Assembly (NCBI RefSeq): GCF_018982945.1
Contig: NZ_JABRXE010000003.1
Span: 1 to 64,000, forward strand
Direction: 5' to 3'
DNA length: 64,000 nt
Source: Anaerostipes faecalis
GTDB taxonomy: Bacteria > Bacillota > Clostridia > Lachnospirales > Lachnospiraceae
A program made the position numbers and the translations under genes. The notes beneath the pieces were generated by a model. That model had not been told where the DNA came from, did no database searches, and was given only the letters and a program-made list of their open reading frames with translations. The number at the start of each line of letters is the position of its first letter. The first letter of the stretch is position 1. Positions 18,774 through 27,882 of the stretch are shown here, one piece after another.

Positions 18774-20492
18774 CTAGTCTACGATTGCTCTGATTGTTTT
18801 CTCTACTACCATCTCTTTTGCAAACTGTTTCTTCATTTTTTGTCTTCCTTTTTGTCCCATCATTTCTCTTTCCTCTGGACTTAGTTCAACAAATTGCTGC
18901 ATCTTTTTATACAGGTCTTTTGCATTCTTAACCTTACACAAATATCCATTTATTCCTTTACTTACGGCTTCTCTGCATCCTGGAATGTCACTGGTGATCA
19001 GTGCCCTTCCACTGGCTGCTGCCTCTAAAAGTACATTGGACATTCCTTCATGATACGATGGCAGCACAACACAGTGTGCTTTTTTATAAAATGGTCTGAC
19101 TTCTTCCTGAAAGCCATGAAATTTTACAATATCTTCTTTCTGAAGCTCTTCTACTTCCTGTTTATATTCATCTTCAAAGAAACCAATCATATCTAATACA
19201 ACTTTTTCGCCATATTGCTTTTTTAAAGCTTTCATGGCACGAAACAGCTCATTTACACCTTTTTCTTCCATAACACGTCCTACAAACAAAAAATGTATGC
19301 TATCTGCCTCTTTATATGGAAAATATGTATAGTGTTCTAAATTTACTCCTGCTCCTGGTAAAATGGTCTGCTGATTTTGTGATAAAATCTTTCTCTTACG
19401 AAATTCTCTGGCATTTTCTTTATTCTCAAAGAAAACCGTTTTTACCTTTCGAAATGCAAGCTTATATAAGATGGTTACAAACTCTGCCAGACCTGGTTTC
19501 TGGAATGCGGTTCCAAGACCTTGTACATTGGCACAGTATGGTATGTTCAGTAAACTGCAAACCAGTCCCGCGTAGATATTTGGCTTAATAGAATAGGTAA
19601 CTACCATATCTGGCTTTTCTTCTTTTAACATTTTTAAATATGTTCGAATCAATTTCCAGTCTGTTTTCGGATTAATTCCTCTACGGTCAATAGGAGTCTC
19701 AATACATCTGCATCCCATTTCTTTAAAATCTTCTTCATGACCTACATATGGCATACTCAAAACAACGTTATAATTTTCCATCAGTTTCTGTATGAGTTCC
19801 CTTCGGAATTGGTATAGCATATAAGAGTGATTCGTTAAAATCATAATCTTTTGCTGTTTTGAAGATTGTACCTCTTTTGTTGCTGCCATTTCCATTGCTC
19901 CGGTTCCACCTTCTACTACACCTTCACTTTTGGCAACAGATTTCACGGTTCCCAACAAACATCTTACATCCATCCAAAAACTTAGATGTTGTGCGTAATA
20001 ACCGTCAAGTTCTGCTTTTACCGGTATTTCCAGTTCATCCCTTCCATGAATCTGTGCCCATCCGGAAATTCCCGGTTTTACATCATTCGCGCCATATTTG
20101 TCACGTTCTTCGATTAAATCATACTGATTCCAAAGTGCTGGTCTAGGCCCAATAATGGACATATCCCCATTTATCAATACATTATGTAAGATCTGTGGTA
20201 GTTCATCCAGACTGGTTTTCCTTAAAAATTTGCCCATTCTGGTAATATACGCTTCAGGATCCTTTAACAGATGTGTTGGCATATCCTTTGGCGTATCTGT
20301 ACGCATAGTCCGGAATTTATATATATCAAAATGAGTCTTATGAATTCCCACGCGTTTCTGCTTAAAATATACCGGTCCTGGAGAATCCAGCTTAATTAAG
20401 ACTGCGATTATCAAAAAAACCGGCCACAAAAATATCATGGCTCCTCCGCATAGAACAATATCTAAAAATCTTTTGATTTTCTTTTGATACAT
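18774..20492 (-). CDS. Phosphoglycosyl transferase (PglC-like) fused to GT4 glycosyltransferase (PglA-like)
   Basis: A 572-residue fusion. Residues 1-205 are a monotopic bacterial sugar transferase: one re-entrant hydrophobic helix (about 8-30), KFRTMRTDTP, RKTSLDELPQ (catalytic Asp-Glu pair) and IGPRPAL. It puts the first sugar-phosphate on undecaprenyl phosphate. Residues 215-572 are a GT4 domain (ILTNHSYMLYQFRREL, VQGLGTAFQKPG, VGRVMEEKGVNELF, SYHEGMSNVLLEAAASG) similar to PglA-type enzymes that add the second sugar. The ATG at 20492 is preferred since AAGGA lies 6 bases upstream; the ATG five codons earlier has none. The fusion predicts channelling of the first two steps. Confidence 0.92.
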   Translation of the reverse strand: MYQKKIKRFLDIVLCGGAMIFLWPVFLIIAVLIKLDSPGPVYFKQKRVGIHKTHFDIYKFRTMRTDTPKDMPTHLLKDPEAYITRMGKFLRKTSLDELPQILHNVLINGDMSIIGPRPALWNQYDLIEERDKYGANDVKPGISGWAQIHGRDELEIPVKAELDGYYAQHLSFWMDVRCLLGTVKSVAKSEGVVEGGTGAMEMAATKEVQSSKQQKIMILTNHSYMLYQFRRELIQKLMENYNVVLSMPYVGHEEDFKEMGCRCIETPIDRRGINPKTDWKLIRTYLKMLKEEKPDMVVTYSIKPNIYAGLVCSLLNIPYCANVQGLGTAFQKPGLAEFVTILYKLAFRKVKTVFFENKENAREFRKRKILSQNQQTILPGAGVNLEHYTYFPYKEADSIHFLFVGRVMEEKGVNELFRAMKALKKQYGEKVVLDMIGFFEDEYKQEVEELQKEDIVKFHGFQEEVRPFYKKAHCVVLPSYHEGMSNVLLEAAASGRALITSDIPGCREAVSKGINGYLCKVKNAKDLYKKMQQFVELSPEEREMMGQKGRQKMKKQFAKEMVVEKTIRAIVD

Positions 20493-20521
20493 CTCTTTTC
20501 CTTTCATTCGATTTTATTCTA

Positions 20522-22384
20522 TCATACATCTTCCTTAAGCGTATATTCCGGTACGATTTTCTTCACAATCTGGCGTATTTCTTTACTTTCTGAAAATGCT
20601 GCTTTTTCCAGTTCTTTTAAACTCTCCCAGAATTCTTCCTCTTTGATCGGGATTGGCTGTCCAATAAAGATCCTTTCATTTTCTGTTTCTTTCTTATTAT
20701 CTTCATCAATCAGCAGTTCTTCATAAAGTTTTTCTCCTGGCCTGAGTCCTGTAAATACGATCTTGATATCTTCATCTGGTGTTAAACCTGACAATCGGAT
20801 CATATTTTCTGCCAGATCCAGGATCTTCACAGGCTCTCCCATATCCAGAATAAAGATTTCGCCGCCTTTTGCGTAGGCTCCTGCCTCCAGAACCAGGCTT
20901 ACTGCCTCCGGTATTGTCATAAAATAGCGGATAATATCAGGATGAGTTACCGTTACCGGTCCTCCTGCTGCTATCTGTTTTCGAAACAATGGTACTACGC
21001 TTCCGTTACTTCCCAGTACATTTCCAAAACGTACTGCTACATATTCCGTATCGGATTTCTGATTAAACATCTGGATGATCATTTCACAGATACGTTTGGA
21101 AGCTCCCATGATATTGGTCGGTCGCACCGCTTTATCTGTAGAAATCAAAACCATACGTTTTACCCCAAAATCATTTGCCTGAGTTGCAACGTTTAAAGTA
21201 CCAAATACATTATTCTTTATGGCATCACACGGACTGCTTTCCATAAGTGGTACATGTTTATGAGCCGCCGCATGAAATACCAGTTCCGGTCTGTATTTAT
21301 CAAAGATATTCCGGATTCTTTTTCGATTCTGCACGGATACGATCAGTACGATCATATCCAGTTCCGGATATTTGCGTTTTAACTCCATCTGAAGTTCGTA
21401 TGCGTTATTTTCATAATTGTCAATAACGATCAGCTGTTTTGGATGATAACCGGCAATCTGCCGACATAATTCACTTCCTATGGATCCCCCACCTCCGGTT
21501 ACCATAACCTTGCGTCCTTCCACATAGGACATAATGGATGGGAGATTGGTTTTAACTGCTTCTCTTCCCAGAAGATCTTCAATCTGTACTTCACGAAGCA
21601 TAGATACTTTCACTTCCGAATTGATCAGCTGATACAAGCCCGGAAGAGTACTCATCTTACAGCCGGTACTTTTACAGATATTTAAAATACTTTTCCTGTC
21701 TTTTGCCTTAAGCGTTGGAATTGCCAGAATGATTTCTTCGATGCCAAACTGGATAGCATATCTTGGTATTCTCTGTCTTCCGCCAACTACCGGTACTCCA
21801 TTTAAGTATGTCCCCCATTTTTTTGGATCATCGTCTATGATACAGACGATATCCTTCTCAACAAGACTGCTGTTCTTAATTTCATTTAAGATCATACTTC
21901 CTGCTTCCCCTGCACCGATCAGCATCACAGGGATCTGTGGCTTATTCGGTTTTTGAAGAGGAACCCTTCTTCCTCCACGGAGTACACGAATCAAAATTCT
22001 TGGAATGGCTGCAAACAGACCCAGCCATCCAAGATAAAGAATTGCATAACTTCTTGGAATCGGAAGATTCAGCATATGCATTCCCACAAACTGAAATAAT
22101 GTACTGATTCCCACTGCCTTAACCACATTGAGAAAGTCCATCACACTGGCAAAACGCCAGAGTGTGGCATACAAATGATACGCTGCAAATATGATGATCG
22201 TACAGAAAGTATTGATCCATGCAAACCGAAAAAGTGTATCTAAAAACATGGGATCGACCTGTGATGGCACAAATTCAAACCTTGTGAGTATAGCCATAGC
22301 AGAAGCTCCCTGTATCAATATAATATCCAGCACAAACAAAAGAATGGCTGCTCGTTTTCTAGCAAATAACTCCTTCATCTTCAT
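20522..22384 (-). CDS. Membrane-anchored UDP-sugar 4,6-dehydratase (CapD/WbpM/PglF family)
   Basis: A 620-residue protein: four N-terminal membrane helices (about 10-115), a first Rossmann module (GAGEAGSMIL, about 153-162) and a second SDR module with VTGGGGSIGSELC near residue 295. In the catalytic motif the usual SDR tyrosine is replaced by methionine (STDKAVRPTNIMGASK), as in WbpM/PglF-type dehydratases. It should turn UDP-GlcNAc into UDP-4-keto-6-deoxy-GlcNAc. First gene of the polysaccharide operon, upstream of the PglC-PglA-like fusion, which fits a 6-deoxy amino sugar at the reducing end. No 4-aminotransferase gene is seen nearby, so the finished sugar is uncertain. Confidence 0.9.
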   Translation of the reverse strand: MKMKELFARKRAAILLFVLDIILIQGASAMAILTRFEFVPSQVDPMFLDTLFRFAWINTFCTIIIFAAYHLYATLWRFASVMDFLNVVKAVGISTLFQFVGMHMLNLPIPRSYAILYLGWLGLFAAIPRILIRVLRGGRRVPLQKPNKPQIPVMLIGAGEAGSMILNEIKNSSLVEKDIVCIIDDDPKKWGTYLNGVPVVGGRQRIPRYAIQFGIEEIILAIPTLKAKDRKSILNICKSTGCKMSTLPGLYQLINSEVKVSMLREVQIEDLLGREAVKTNLPSIMSYVEGRKVMVTGGGGSIGSELCRQIAGYHPKQLIVIDNYENNAYELQMELKRKYPELDMIVLIVSVQNRKRIRNIFDKYRPELVFHAAAHKHVPLMESSPCDAIKNNVFGTLNVATQANDFGVKRMVLISTDKAVRPTNIMGASKRICEMIIQMFNQKSDTEYVAVRFGNVLGSNGSVVPLFRKQIAAGGPVTVTHPDIIRYFMTIPEAVSLVLEAGAYAKGGEIFILDMGEPVKILDLAENMIRLSGLTPDEDIKIVFTGLRPGEKLYEELLIDEDNKKETENERIFIGQPIPIKEEEFWESLKELEKAAFSESKEIRQIVKKIVPEYTLKEDV

Positions 22385-22448
22385 CTTTCTTTTCTCTTTT
22401 CTCTTTTCATCCCTTACATCATATATTTTTTATTAAAATAACTATATT

Positions 22449-22454
22449 ATTATA
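22449..22454 (-). promoter_or_regulatory. Extended -10 promoter for the polysaccharide operon
   Basis: On the minus strand the sequence reads TGCTATAAT, a consensus extended -10, about 65 bases before the dehydratase start codon; the -35 region (TATGAA at 17 bases) is weak. It is the only good promoter seen upstream of the operon, and the next upstream gene (purB) is separated from it by a terminator-like hairpin. Confidence 0.6.
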
Positions 22455-22533
22455 GCACGAAATGAGCAACTTTCATATATTCCTTTATAAAAATAATTAT
22501 TTTCCTTTTAATTTTGCCTTTTCCCATATAACT

Positions 22534-22580
22534 GAAAAAAACTTTCCAGTCAAACATTTTTTTGATGTTTTTCCAGAAAG
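22534..22580 (-). terminator. Rho-independent terminator after purB
   Basis: On the minus strand CTTTC and AAACAT pair with ATGTTT and GAAAG around a 5/5 internal loop, followed by seven T. It lies about 20 bases after the purB stop and separates the purine genes from the polysaccharide operon. Confidence 0.65.
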
Positions 22581-22601
22581 CTTCTTTCTTTTTTTTAATT
22601 T

Positions 22602-24035
22602 TTATACGTTAATTTCCGCTGTCATTCCCAGCACTTCTTTATTGGCATCCAGTATTGGCTGTACCACTTCTGTTACGAATTCTTCTGTCTGCTGTGGTGC
22701 ACGTCCTACAAAGTTCTTTGGATCCATAATGGATTCTAACTGTTCTTTTGTCATTCCAAAGGCAGGATCTGCTGCAATTCTGTCTAACAGATCATTTGGT
22801 TTTCCTTCTTCTTTCACAACTTTTCCTGCTGCCATAGAGTGTACACGGATCTTTTCATGAAGTTCCTGACGGTCTCCACCGGCTTTTACCGCATCCATCA
22901 TGATATTTTCTGTTGCCATAAATGGCAGCTCGCTCATCAGGCGGCTTTCAATAACTTTTGGATATACAACCAGTCCGTCTACTACATTTAAGTACAGATC
23001 AAGGATACCATCAATTGCAAGGAATCCTTCTGGTACAGACAGACGTTTGTTTGCTGAGTCATCCAGAGTTCTTTCAAACCACTGTGTTGAAGCAACCAGT
23101 GCAGGGTTCATGGCATCTGACATTACATAATTAGCAAGAGATGCGATTCTTTCACTTCTCATAGGATTTCTCTTATATGCCATTGCAGATGAACCGATCT
23201 GGTTCTTTTCAAATGGTTCTTCTACTTCTTTCAGATGCTGAAGCAGACGGATGTCATTCGAGAATTTATGTGCAGACTGTGCAATCTGGCTTAATACATT
23301 GATTACACGGGAATCAATTTTTCTGGAATAAGTCTGTCCGGAAACCGGCTGACATTTTGTGAATCCCATTTTTTCAGCGATCATTCCATCAATTTTCTTG
23401 ATTGTTTCGTGGTCCCCTTCAAACAGCTCTAAAAAGCTTGCCTGTGTTCCTGTAGTTCCTTTAGAGCCAAGGAGACGCATGTTTTCAATTACATGATCAA
23501 GGTCTTCCAGGTCATATACCAGATCCATCAGCCACAGGGATGCTCTCTTACCAACAGTTGTTGGCTGTGCAGGCTGAAAATGTGTGAATCCAAGGGTTGG
23601 AAGGTCTTTGTATTTTAATGCAAACTTGGATAACTCATTCATTACGTTGAGAAGCTTGGTACGAACCAGTTTCAGGGCTTCTGTCATGATAATAATGTCT
23701 GTGTTATCTCCAACATAGCAGGAAGTAGCTCCCAGATGGATGATTCCTTTTGCTTTTGGACACTGCTGTCCATAAGCATATACATGAGACATAACGTCAT
23801 GACGGACCAGTTTCTCACGTTCTTTTGCCACTTCATAATTAATATCTTCTGCATGTGCTTTCAGTTCATCAATCTGTTCCTGTGTAATATCCAGACCTAA
23901 TTCTTTTTCAACTTCTGCCAGTGCAATCCACAGTTTTCTCCATGTCTTAAACTTCTTATCAGGGGAGAAAATATACTGCATTTCTTTACTTGCGTAACGT
24001 TCTGATAATGGACTTTGATATCTATCGTTGCTCAT
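22602..24035 (-). CDS. purB: Adenylosuccinate lyase
   Basis: A 477-residue cytoplasmic enzyme of the fumarase/aspartase superfamily that cleaves SAICAR to AICAR and adenylosuccinate to AMP, releasing fumarate. The superfamily signature [14 protein letters not shown] (near residue 290) and the [10 protein letters not shown] and [10 protein letters not shown] segments are intact. The start ATG has AAGGAG upstream. Third gene of a purC-purF-purB operon, 9 bases after purF. Confidence 0.97.
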   Translation of the reverse strand: MSNDRYQSPLSERYASKEMQYIFSPDKKFKTWRKLWIALAEVEKELGLDITQEQIDELKAHAEDINYEVAKEREKLVRHDVMSHVYAYGQQCPKAKGIIHLGATSCYVGDNTDIIIMTEALKLVRTKLLNVMNELSKFALKYKDLPTLGFTHFQPAQPTTVGKRASLWLMDLVYDLEDLDHVIENMRLLGSKGTTGTQASFLELFEGDHETIKKIDGMIAEKMGFTKCQPVSGQTYSRKIDSRVINVLSQIAQSAHKFSNDIRLLQHLKEVEEPFEKNQIGSSAMAYKRNPMRSERIASLANYVMSDAMNPALVASTQWFERTLDDSANKRLSVPEGFLAIDGILDLYLNVVDGLVVYPKVIESRLMSELPFMATENIMMDAVKAGGDRQELHEKIRVHSMAAGKVVKEEGKPNDLLDRIAADPAFGMTKEQLESIMDPKNFVGRAPQQTEEFVTEVVQPILDANKEVLGMTAEINV

Positions 24036-24044
24036 AAAAACTCC

Positions 24045-25472
24045 TTATCTTTCAAAATTTCCACGAATATCTCTTGTTGGTGGTTCCATTGGATATTTTC
24101 CTGTAAAGCATCCTTTACAGATAGGAAGTCCTTTTACCATTTCTGATAAACGTTCTTCTCTTAAATATCCTAAACTGTCCGCTCCAATGATTTGACAAAT
24201 TTCATTGACGGAACGGTTATATGCAATCAGCTGTTCTCTTTCCGGAATATCAGTTCCGAAATAACATGGCCATAAAAATGGCGGAGAACTGATTCGTACA
24301 TGGACTTCCTTAGCTCCTGCATCTCTTAACATAGATACGATACGGTCGCTGGTTGTTCCTCGTACGATAGAATCATCAATCATAATGACTCTTTTCCCTT
24401 TCACTGCTTCTGCCAGTACATTTAATTTAATCTGTACGCTGGATTCCCGGCTGCTCTGTCCCGGTTTAATGAAAGTACGTCCTACGTAAGAATTCTTAAC
24501 GAAGGCTGTTCCATATGGAATTCCGGATTCCAGGGAATAACCCAGTGCTGCTGCATTTCCTGATTCCGGTACACCTACTACCACATCTGCCTCAACCGGT
24601 GAATCCTGTGCCAGGTATCTTCCTGCCATAATTCTGGAATGATAAACACTGACACCGTCAATTTCGCTATCTGGTCTTGCAAAATAAATATATTCAAAAA
24701 CACATCTTGCAGACTTTTCCTGTGGAAGGCACATATCACAGTTGGATACGATTCCTTCTTTTGTTATGGATACAATCTCTCCCGGCAATACATCACGGAC
24801 AAATTCTGCTCCGATGGTATCCAGGGCACAGGATTCTGATGCCAGAATATATGCATTATCACGTTTTCCAATACAAAGAGGCTTGAATCCGAAAGGATCT
24901 CTTGCCCCAATCAGTTTTCTTGGAGACATAACGATTAAAGAATATGCTCCTTTAATCTTCTTCATGGCATTTGCAACCGCATCTTCAACATTTTTTGTTT
25001 TGACACGTTCTCTTGCTATGTGATATGCAATTACTTCAGAATCAATGGTTGTCTGGAAAATAGCTCCTGTCTGCTCCAGTTCTTCTCTTAATTCCAAAGC
25101 ATTGATCAGGTTTCCGTTATGCGCCAGCCCCAATGTTCCTTTGATATAATTCAATACCAGCGGCTGTGCATTCTCACGGGTACTTTCTCCTGCTGTAGAA
25201 TATCTGACATGTCCTACACCAATATCACCCTTTAATGTTTCCAGCTTTTCTTTGGTAAATACTTCATTACATAGCCCCATACCCTTCTTGGTACAGATAT
25301 TTCCTTTCGGTCCATTGGTATCTGCTACAGTAATTCCACAGCTTTCCTGTCCTCTGTGCTGTAATGCAAATAATCCATAATAAATCGTCGAAGCTACATC
25401 ATTTCCATCGAAGTCATAAATTCCAAATACTCCGCATTCCTCTCCAAGCTTATCAAAATTTTCTCTGCTCAT
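24045..25472 (-). CDS. purF: Amidophosphoribosyltransferase
   Basis: A 475-residue enzyme for the committed step of purine synthesis, PRPP plus glutamine to phosphoribosylamine. An 12-residue propeptide precedes the catalytic C13 (EECGVFGIYD) of the Ntn glutaminase domain. The PRPP loop VIMIDDSIVRGTTS is near 365, and C-terminal cysteines including CKGCFTGKYP fit the [4Fe-4S] type enzyme of Bacillus and Clostridia. It lies 20 bases after purC. Confidence 0.97.
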   Translation of the reverse strand: MSRENFDKLGEECGVFGIYDFDGNDVASTIYYGLFALQHRGQESCGITVADTNGPKGNICTKKGMGLCNEVFTKEKLETLKGDIGVGHVRYSTAGESTRENAQPLVLNYIKGTLGLAHNGNLINALELREELEQTGAIFQTTIDSEVIAYHIARERVKTKNVEDAVANAMKKIKGAYSLIVMSPRKLIGARDPFGFKPLCIGKRDNAYILASESCALDTIGAEFVRDVLPGEIVSITKEGIVSNCDMCLPQEKSARCVFEYIYFARPDSEIDGVSVYHSRIMAGRYLAQDSPVEADVVVGVPESGNAAALGYSLESGIPYGTAFVKNSYVGRTFIKPGQSSRESSVQIKLNVLAEAVKGKRVIMIDDSIVRGTTSDRIVSMLRDAGAKEVHVRISSPPFLWPCYFGTDIPEREQLIAYNRSVNEICQIIGADSLGYLREERLSEMVKGLPICKGCFTGKYPMEPPTRDIRGNFER

Positions 25473-25492
25473 CTTACTAATATCAGCCTTTC

Positions 25493-26197
25493 TTATAAAC
25501 CAAGTCTTCTGTACACTTCTTCATATGCTGCCTCAACATTCCCCATGTCTCTGCGGAAACGGTCTTTATCTAACTTTTCATTTGTTTCTGCATCCCATAA
25601 ACGGCATGTATCCGGGGAAATCTCATCAGCAAGGATAATTTCACCTTTATAGCGTCCAAATTCAATCTTAAAGTCAACCAGTCTGATTCCTGCTTTTGCA
25701 AATTCTTCCTTTAATACTTCATTAACTTTAAATGCATATCTTGTAATGGCATCAATTTCTTCTTTTGTAGCTTTTCCTAAAGCTATAGCATAATAAGAAT
25801 TGATAAATGGATCTCCGAGCTCATCATCTTTGTAGCTGAATTCCAATGTAGGCTGCAACAGCTCAAAGCCTTCTTCGATTCCTAATTTCTTAGAAAAGCT
25901 TCCTGCTGCGATGTTACGTACAATAACTTCTAATGGCACGATTTCCACTTTTTTAACAACTGTTTCACGATCGCTTAATTCCTGTATATAATGTGTTGGA
26001 ACGCCTTTCCTTTCCAGAATCTTAAATATATAGTTTGTCATACGGTTGTTTACAACCCCTTTTCCCAGGATTGTACCTTTTTTCTCACCATTAAAGGCTG
26101 TTGCATCATCTTTATAGTCAACAAGCAGCAGATCCGGATCATCTGTCTGGAAAACCTTTTTAGCCTTTCCTTCATAAAGTAAGTCTCGTTTTTCCAT
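25493..26197 (-). CDS. purC: Phosphoribosylaminoimidazole-succinocarboxamide synthase (SAICAR synthetase)
   Basis: A 234-residue ATP-dependent ligase joining CAIR with aspartate. [10 protein letters not shown] at the N-terminus, VRNIAAGSF, and [19 protein letters not shown] (near 180-195) are family signatures. The start at 26197 has AAGGAG at 8 bases; a 22-codon upstream extension is open but has no conserved sequence. First gene of the pur operon. No purine riboswitch is recognisable in the ~70-base leader, which contains only AT-rich sequence before an upstream terminator. Confidence 0.96.
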   Translation of the reverse strand: MEKRDLLYEGKAKKVFQTDDPDLLLVDYKDDATAFNGEKKGTILGKGVVNNRMTNYIFKILERKGVPTHYIQELSDRETVVKKVEIVPLEVIVRNIAAGSFSKKLGIEEGFELLQPTLEFSYKDDELGDPFINSYYAIALGKATKEEIDAITRYAFKVNEVLKEEFAKAGIRLVDFKIEFGRYKGEIILADEISPDTCRLWDAETNEKLDKDRFRRDMGNVEAAYEEVYRRLGL

Positions 26198-26270
26198 GGT
26201 CAAACTCCTTTTTTGTGTAAAAAGTATGCAAAATTCAAATTTGTTCATTTTTGATACTAACACAGATAAT

Positions 26271-26315
26271 AAAAAACTGCAAGGCAGTTTCTTCTATAAT
26301 AAAACTGTCCTGCAG
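26271..26315 (-). terminator. Rho-independent terminator after the GH3 lipoprotein gene
   Basis: Minus-strand CTGCAGGACAGTTT pairs with AAACTGCCTTGCAG (two mismatches) over a short loop and is followed by six T. It sits directly after the lipoprotein stop codon and upstream of purC. Confidence 0.8.
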
Positions 26316-26321
26316 CTATCT

Positions 26322-27524
26322 TTATGAATTACTTTTTAACAAATCTGTATCTGGAGGTATCTCTCCTCGCTTTAATTTGGTATAGATAATCCTTTCCACT
26401 GAATCATCAATCTGTGATTCTTTTATGGTTCCGTTACGAAGTGCTATCTTTACTGCTTTGTATGCTTTCTTCAGATTTTCCGGCATGACCACAATATCAT
26501 TTCCTGCCTGAATGGCTTTCACTGCCGCTTCTCCTGCAGAATAATTATCTGTAATAGACTTCATATTCATAGCATCTGTTATGATCATTCCGTCATACTC
26601 CAGCTCTTTTCGTAATATATCCGTAACCACACGTTTACTTAAACTGGATGGTTCTTCTTCATCTGTCACATTGGCAAGCATCAGATGTGAAACCATGATC
26701 GCATCTGTCTTTGCTTTGATTCCCGCCTGAAATGGAAGGAAATCTGTCTTCCTTAACTCCTGGATACTCTGCTCGGTTTTGATACTTCCTGTATGGGTAT
26801 CCCCATTTGTATCCCCGCTTCCCGGAAAATGTTTCAGCGTTGCAGAAATCTGCTGCTTTTGCATACTTTTTACTAAAGTGGAAATAATATCTGCCACCTT
26901 ACCTGCATCACTTCCGAAACTCCGGTCACCAATCTCAATATTATCGGCATTAGTCAGTACGTCTGCCACAGGAGCAAAATTCATATTAAATCCAAGTGCT
27001 TTAAGTTCCTTGCTCTGGTTTTTTCCCATATCTTCAATCTGCTGATCATCATAAGTCTCGCCTATTTTTCTGGCAGATGGATAATGTGTCACGTTCATTT
27101 TGTCATTAGAGGCTACACGAGATACCTCTCCACCTTCTTCATCTACTGCAACAAATAAAGGAACATAAGATGCATCTTGTAAATCTGAAATCAACTGTCT
27201 GGTCTGTTTGGCTGTTTTCATATTCTTTGAGAATAGAACCACTCCCCCAACGGGATACTTTTTCAAAGTTTCTTTCATCTCACTGGTAATCTTGGTCTGA
27301 TTCTTACTGTCTGCCTGATCCAGAGAATACAATGAAACCATAAAAAGCTGTCCTATCTTATTCTTTAAAGACATCTCATCTGTAATATCTTCTGCCATAC
27401 CTTCTAATGTTGCCTCATCCAGATCCTCGGTTTTTAATTTTGTTTCTTTTTTTCCATCTATATTACACCCTGCAAAAAAAAGCATAATAAATGCCAGGGT
27501 AAAACTCAACAGTCGCTTCTTCAT
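26322..27524 (-). CDS. Glycoside hydrolase family 3 lipoprotein, beta-N-acetylhexosaminidase (NagZ-like)
   Basis: A 400-residue protein with a lipoprotein signal (MKKRLLSFTLAFIMLFFAGC, lipidation at C20). The (beta/alpha)8 GH3 domain covers about 55-385. The NagZ hallmark KHFPGSGDTNGDTH (about 235-248) carries the His/Asp pair used as acid/base, and the nucleophile aspartate lies in the IITDAMNMKSI segment near 320. It would remove terminal beta-GlcNAc from muropeptides or other wall glycans outside the membrane. Single-gene unit with its own promoter and terminator. Confidence 0.9.
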   Translation of the reverse strand: MKKRLLSFTLAFIMLFFAGCNIDGKKETKLKTEDLDEATLEGMAEDITDEMSLKNKIGQLFMVSLYSLDQADSKNQTKITSEMKETLKKYPVGGVVLFSKNMKTAKQTRQLISDLQDASYVPLFVAVDEEGGEVSRVASNDKMNVTHYPSARKIGETYDDQQIEDMGKNQSKELKALGFNMNFAPVADVLTNADNIEIGDRSFGSDAGKVADIISTLVKSMQKQQISATLKHFPGSGDTNGDTHTGSIKTEQSIQELRKTDFLPFQAGIKAKTDAIMVSHLMLANVTDEEEPSSLSKRVVTDILRKELEYDGMIITDAMNMKSITDNYSAGEAAVKAIQAGNDIVVMPENLKKAYKAVKIALRNGTIKESQIDDSVERIIYTKLKRGEIPPDTDLLKSNS

Positions 27525-27597
27525 CTTTTGAAATTCCTTTCATATCTGCAGATTCAATATGAAACTTCATATTTTAACAAGCATTTATTTTTATAAA

Positions 27598-27626
27598 ATT
27601 ATAGCATTTTCCCGCAATAGTGTCTA
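27598..27626 (-). promoter_or_regulatory. Promoter of the GH3 lipoprotein gene
   Basis: TAGACA (-35), 17 bases, then TATAAT (-10) preceded by TG (extended -10), all on the minus strand, about 75 bases before the start codon. Close to consensus for the housekeeping sigma factor. Confidence 0.7.
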
Positions 27627-27646
27627 TGAATCTTCTGTGAACATCG

Positions 27647-27678
27647 TAAAAAAAGAAGCCCTCATTTTAGAGAGCTCC
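27647..27678 (-). terminator. Rho-independent terminator after the histidine kinase gene
   Basis: On the minus strand GGAGCTCTC pairs with GAGGGCTTC (two G-T pairs) around TAAAAT and is followed by seven T. It lies about 205 bases after the kinase stop codon. The stretch between (27679-27882) is AT-rich and I see no gene or clear motif in it. Confidence 0.75.
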
Positions 27679-27882
27679 CCCTGAGAATGCCTAAAACATA
27701 CTTATCTTTATGTTAAAGCAACCATGTATCATAAGCTTCCATTCAAGATAATATCGGGCCAGTATATTTCAGACACCAGCTTATTATATACTTTTTCATT
27801 TATTTTTTCTATTATTTTTAAAAATAAATACAATTTTTTACCAATTTCCACACCTTTCATATCATATAAATTATTTACTATA

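Noticed and set aside
26198-26270. Purine riboswitch or PurR box upstream of purC
   Set aside because: The leader is only ~70 bases, AT-rich, without the paired stems or conserved loops of a purine riboswitch and no convincing operator.
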